A stretch of DNA of 5,835 nt from an uncultured Leuconostoc sp. GTDB taxonomy: Bacteria > Bacillota > Bacilli > Lactobacillales > Lactobacillaceae. Positions 5,384 through 5,835 of the stretch are shown piece by piece. The position numbers were made by a program, and so were the translations under genes. The stretch lies in contig USIU01000081.1 in the NCBI GenBank assembly GCA_900554745.1, positions 1 through 5,835 of the forward strand, written 5' to 3'. How positions within the stretch are numbered: the stretch's first letter is position 1; each line of letters opens with the position of its first letter. The notes beneath the pieces are model-generated. The model searched no databases and was not told the DNA's origin. It was given only the letters and a program-made list of their open reading frames with translations.

Positions 5384-5400
5384 TGAAATTTATTTCATGT
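5381..5400. promoter_or_regulatory. ArsR-type operator O2 in the cadD promoter spacer
   Basis: ACATGAAAT-TT-ATTTCATGT is a perfect 9-2-9 palindrome that can also be read as TGAA-N6-TTCA, the same core as O1. Its centre is 26 bp from that of O1, about 2.5 helical turns. It fills the region just upstream of the cadD -10, where repressor would exclude RNA polymerase. Confidence 0.75.
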
Positions 5401-5420
5401 GTTAAAAATCACGCTATTTT

Positions 5421-5449
5421 ATGCTGATTTAATCTCACGACGTTATAGT
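5421..5449 (+). promoter_or_regulatory. Weak plus-strand promoter candidate for a small RNA
   Basis: TATAGT at 5444-5449 matches 5 of 6 positions of the -10 consensus. The 17-nt-spaced -35 position reads ATGCTG, which is poor. The predicted start is near 5456. This rests mainly on the -10 and on the structured, terminated sequence downstream. Confidence 0.3.
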
Positions 5450-5621
5450 ATAGACAATCATAAAACAAGTCATCTCAAACAACGACGCGTTTTAGAAAGG
5501 TAGGCAGGCACTATGTTTGGCACAAGTTGATGGGTCCCATCAACGCACGAAACCCCGTACGGGTCACTTCTCTCATCGAATAATCTCTCCCAAATATTCT
5601 TTTCTCTTAAATAACTCTCTT

Positions 5622-5660
5622 AAAAAAGACCCCAGTGGACGCGTTAGACCACTGGGGTTT
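5622..5660 (-). terminator. Second intrinsic terminator downstream of usp
   Basis: CCCCAGTGG (5630-5638) pairs perfectly with CCACTGGGG (5649-5657) around the 10-nt loop ACGCGTTAGA. On the minus strand the stem is followed by TC and six T (5627-5622), a good terminator for transcripts coming from usp. On the plus strand only TTTC follows, so it would be weak there but could form the 3' hairpin of the candidate small RNA. Confidence 0.8.
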
Positions 5661-5670
5661 CGTGTGTACA

Positions 5671-5696
5671 AAAAAATCGCCGATTGGCGATTTTTT
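5671..5696. terminator. Bidirectional intrinsic terminator between usp and the small RNA candidate
   Basis: AAAAAATCGCC-GATT-GGCGATTTTTT forms a perfect 11-bp stem with T runs on both strands. On the minus strand it lies 7 nt after the usp stop codon; on the plus strand it closes the candidate small RNA unit. Confidence 0.9.
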
Positions 5697-5703
5697 AACT
5701 GGA

Positions 5704-5835
5704 TTACTTACGAGCAACCATTGATGAAATTTTGGCATGACGCGCGATATAAGCGGCTTGGGAACCCAGTGATTCCCAGAACCCTTCACGTGAATGTGCC
5801 CCAACAATAATCAAGTCTGCTTGTACTTTCGGTAC
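5704..5835 (-). CDS. Universal stress protein (UspA family), C-terminal end only
   Basis: The last 43 residues and stop of a gene that continues beyond the window. ADLIIVGAHSREGFWESLGS followed by QAAYIARHAKISSMVARK matches the C-terminus of UspA-domain proteins: the DLIIVG beta strand, the glycine-containing nucleotide loop, the GS and then the YIARHA helix, and the final strand. Usp proteins are small cytoplasmic alpha/beta proteins, often ATP-binding, induced under stress or growth arrest. The usual ATP-binding pattern G-x2-G-x9-G-S/T is not met: the second glycine is Ser (GAHS) and the spacing to GS is one residue short. This copy may be of the non-ATP-binding kind, or may bind differently. 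Two terminators follow the gene. I give no symbol because several usp paralogues are usual. Confidence 0.85.
   Translation of the reverse strand, partial: VPKVQADLIIVGAHSREGFWESLGSQAAYIARHAKISSMVARK

Larger units (their letters stand above)
5456..5697 (+). ncRNA. Candidate structured small RNA, plus strand, unknown family
   Basis: The 365-nt gap between cadD and usp (5339-5703) holds no convincing protein gene. Beyond the cadD operators it contains a promoter-like TATAGT, then hairpin GTTGATG-GGTCC-CATCAAC (5526-5544), hairpin ACCC-CGTAC-GGGT (5552-5564), the direct repeat GGCAC (5507-5511 and 5519-5523), a pyrimidine-rich single-stranded-looking stretch (5565-5620), the 5628-5660 hairpin and a bidirectional terminator. 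An RNA of about 205-240 nt on the plus strand would fit. I see no signature of tmRNA, RNase P RNA or SRP RNA. A 6S-like role is possible by size only. The Lacto-usp motif of lactic acid bacteria comes to mind because a usp gene is adjacent, but here usp is convergent and not downstream on the same strand, so I do not assign it. Confidence 0.35.

Noticed and set aside
5513..5530. Micro-frame MFGTS after a purine-rich AGGTAGGCAGG
   Set aside because: Five codons only, with poor SD spacing. There is no amino-acid bias or regulated gene downstream to suggest a leader peptide.
5501..5564. Assignment of the 5456-5697 region to tmRNA, RNase P RNA or SRP RNA
   Set aside because: None of the conserved cores (tag and T arm of tmRNA, P4 core of RNase P, SRP domain IV loops) is visible on either strand.
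5456..5697. Naming the candidate small RNA Lacto-usp
   Set aside because: The described motif lies in the 5' UTR of usp-containing operons; here usp is convergent. I cannot recall the consensus well enough to match it, so the name would be unsupported.
5517..5810. 97-codon plus-strand frame across the usp-cadD gap
   Set aside because: It starts at TTG with no good ribosome binding site, runs through two terminators and into the antisense of usp, and has no family resemblance.

Overview
The window looks like a chromosomal segment of a lactic acid bacterium of the Lactobacillaceae. A Weissella or a related heterofermentative genus is my guess, from gene content and intermediate base composition read by eye rather than from a database match. 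Every protein gene recognised lies on the minus strand, so transcription runs from high to low coordinates. The order is: tail of a universal stress protein gene; an intergenic region with a candidate plus-strand small RNA; a metal-resistance pair cadD-cadX; a tRNA-Leu(CAA); a four-gene run acpS-alr-mazF-acyltransferase; and a valine T-box leader in front of valS, which is cut by the window edge.

Metal module (about 4411-5400): a CadD-type membrane transporter is followed 7 nt later by an ArsR/SmtB repressor with an intact alpha-5 metal site (D77, H79, H90, H93). The cadD promoter carries two perfect TGAA-N6-TTCA palindromes, the expected operator form for such a repressor. One fills the spacer upstream of the -10 and the other covers the start site. 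This forms a closed autoregulatory loop.

Cell-envelope and lipid operon (about 1100-4154): holo-ACP synthase overlaps alanine racemase by 4 nt. An EndoA/NdoA-type MazF toxin follows with no antitoxin gene beside it, then a family-3 membrane acyltransferase. A strong terminator separates this operon from the tRNA-Leu upstream of it. The valS leader starts from its own promoter inside the 3' end of the acyltransferase gene. Its GUU specifier, UGGU acceptor-binding bulge, antiterminator and terminator can all be read.

Most worth a second look: (i) acpS and cadX share an 18-nt start module, TGTTAYAATAGG-N2-TATG, in which an extended -10 sits exactly 7 nt upstream of the A of the ATG, so both may give leaderless transcripts; (ii) the 365-nt gap between cadD and usp holds a promoter-like box, compact hairpins and two stacked terminators, consistent with an undescribed small RNA; (iii) the mazF gene has no antitoxin next to it.
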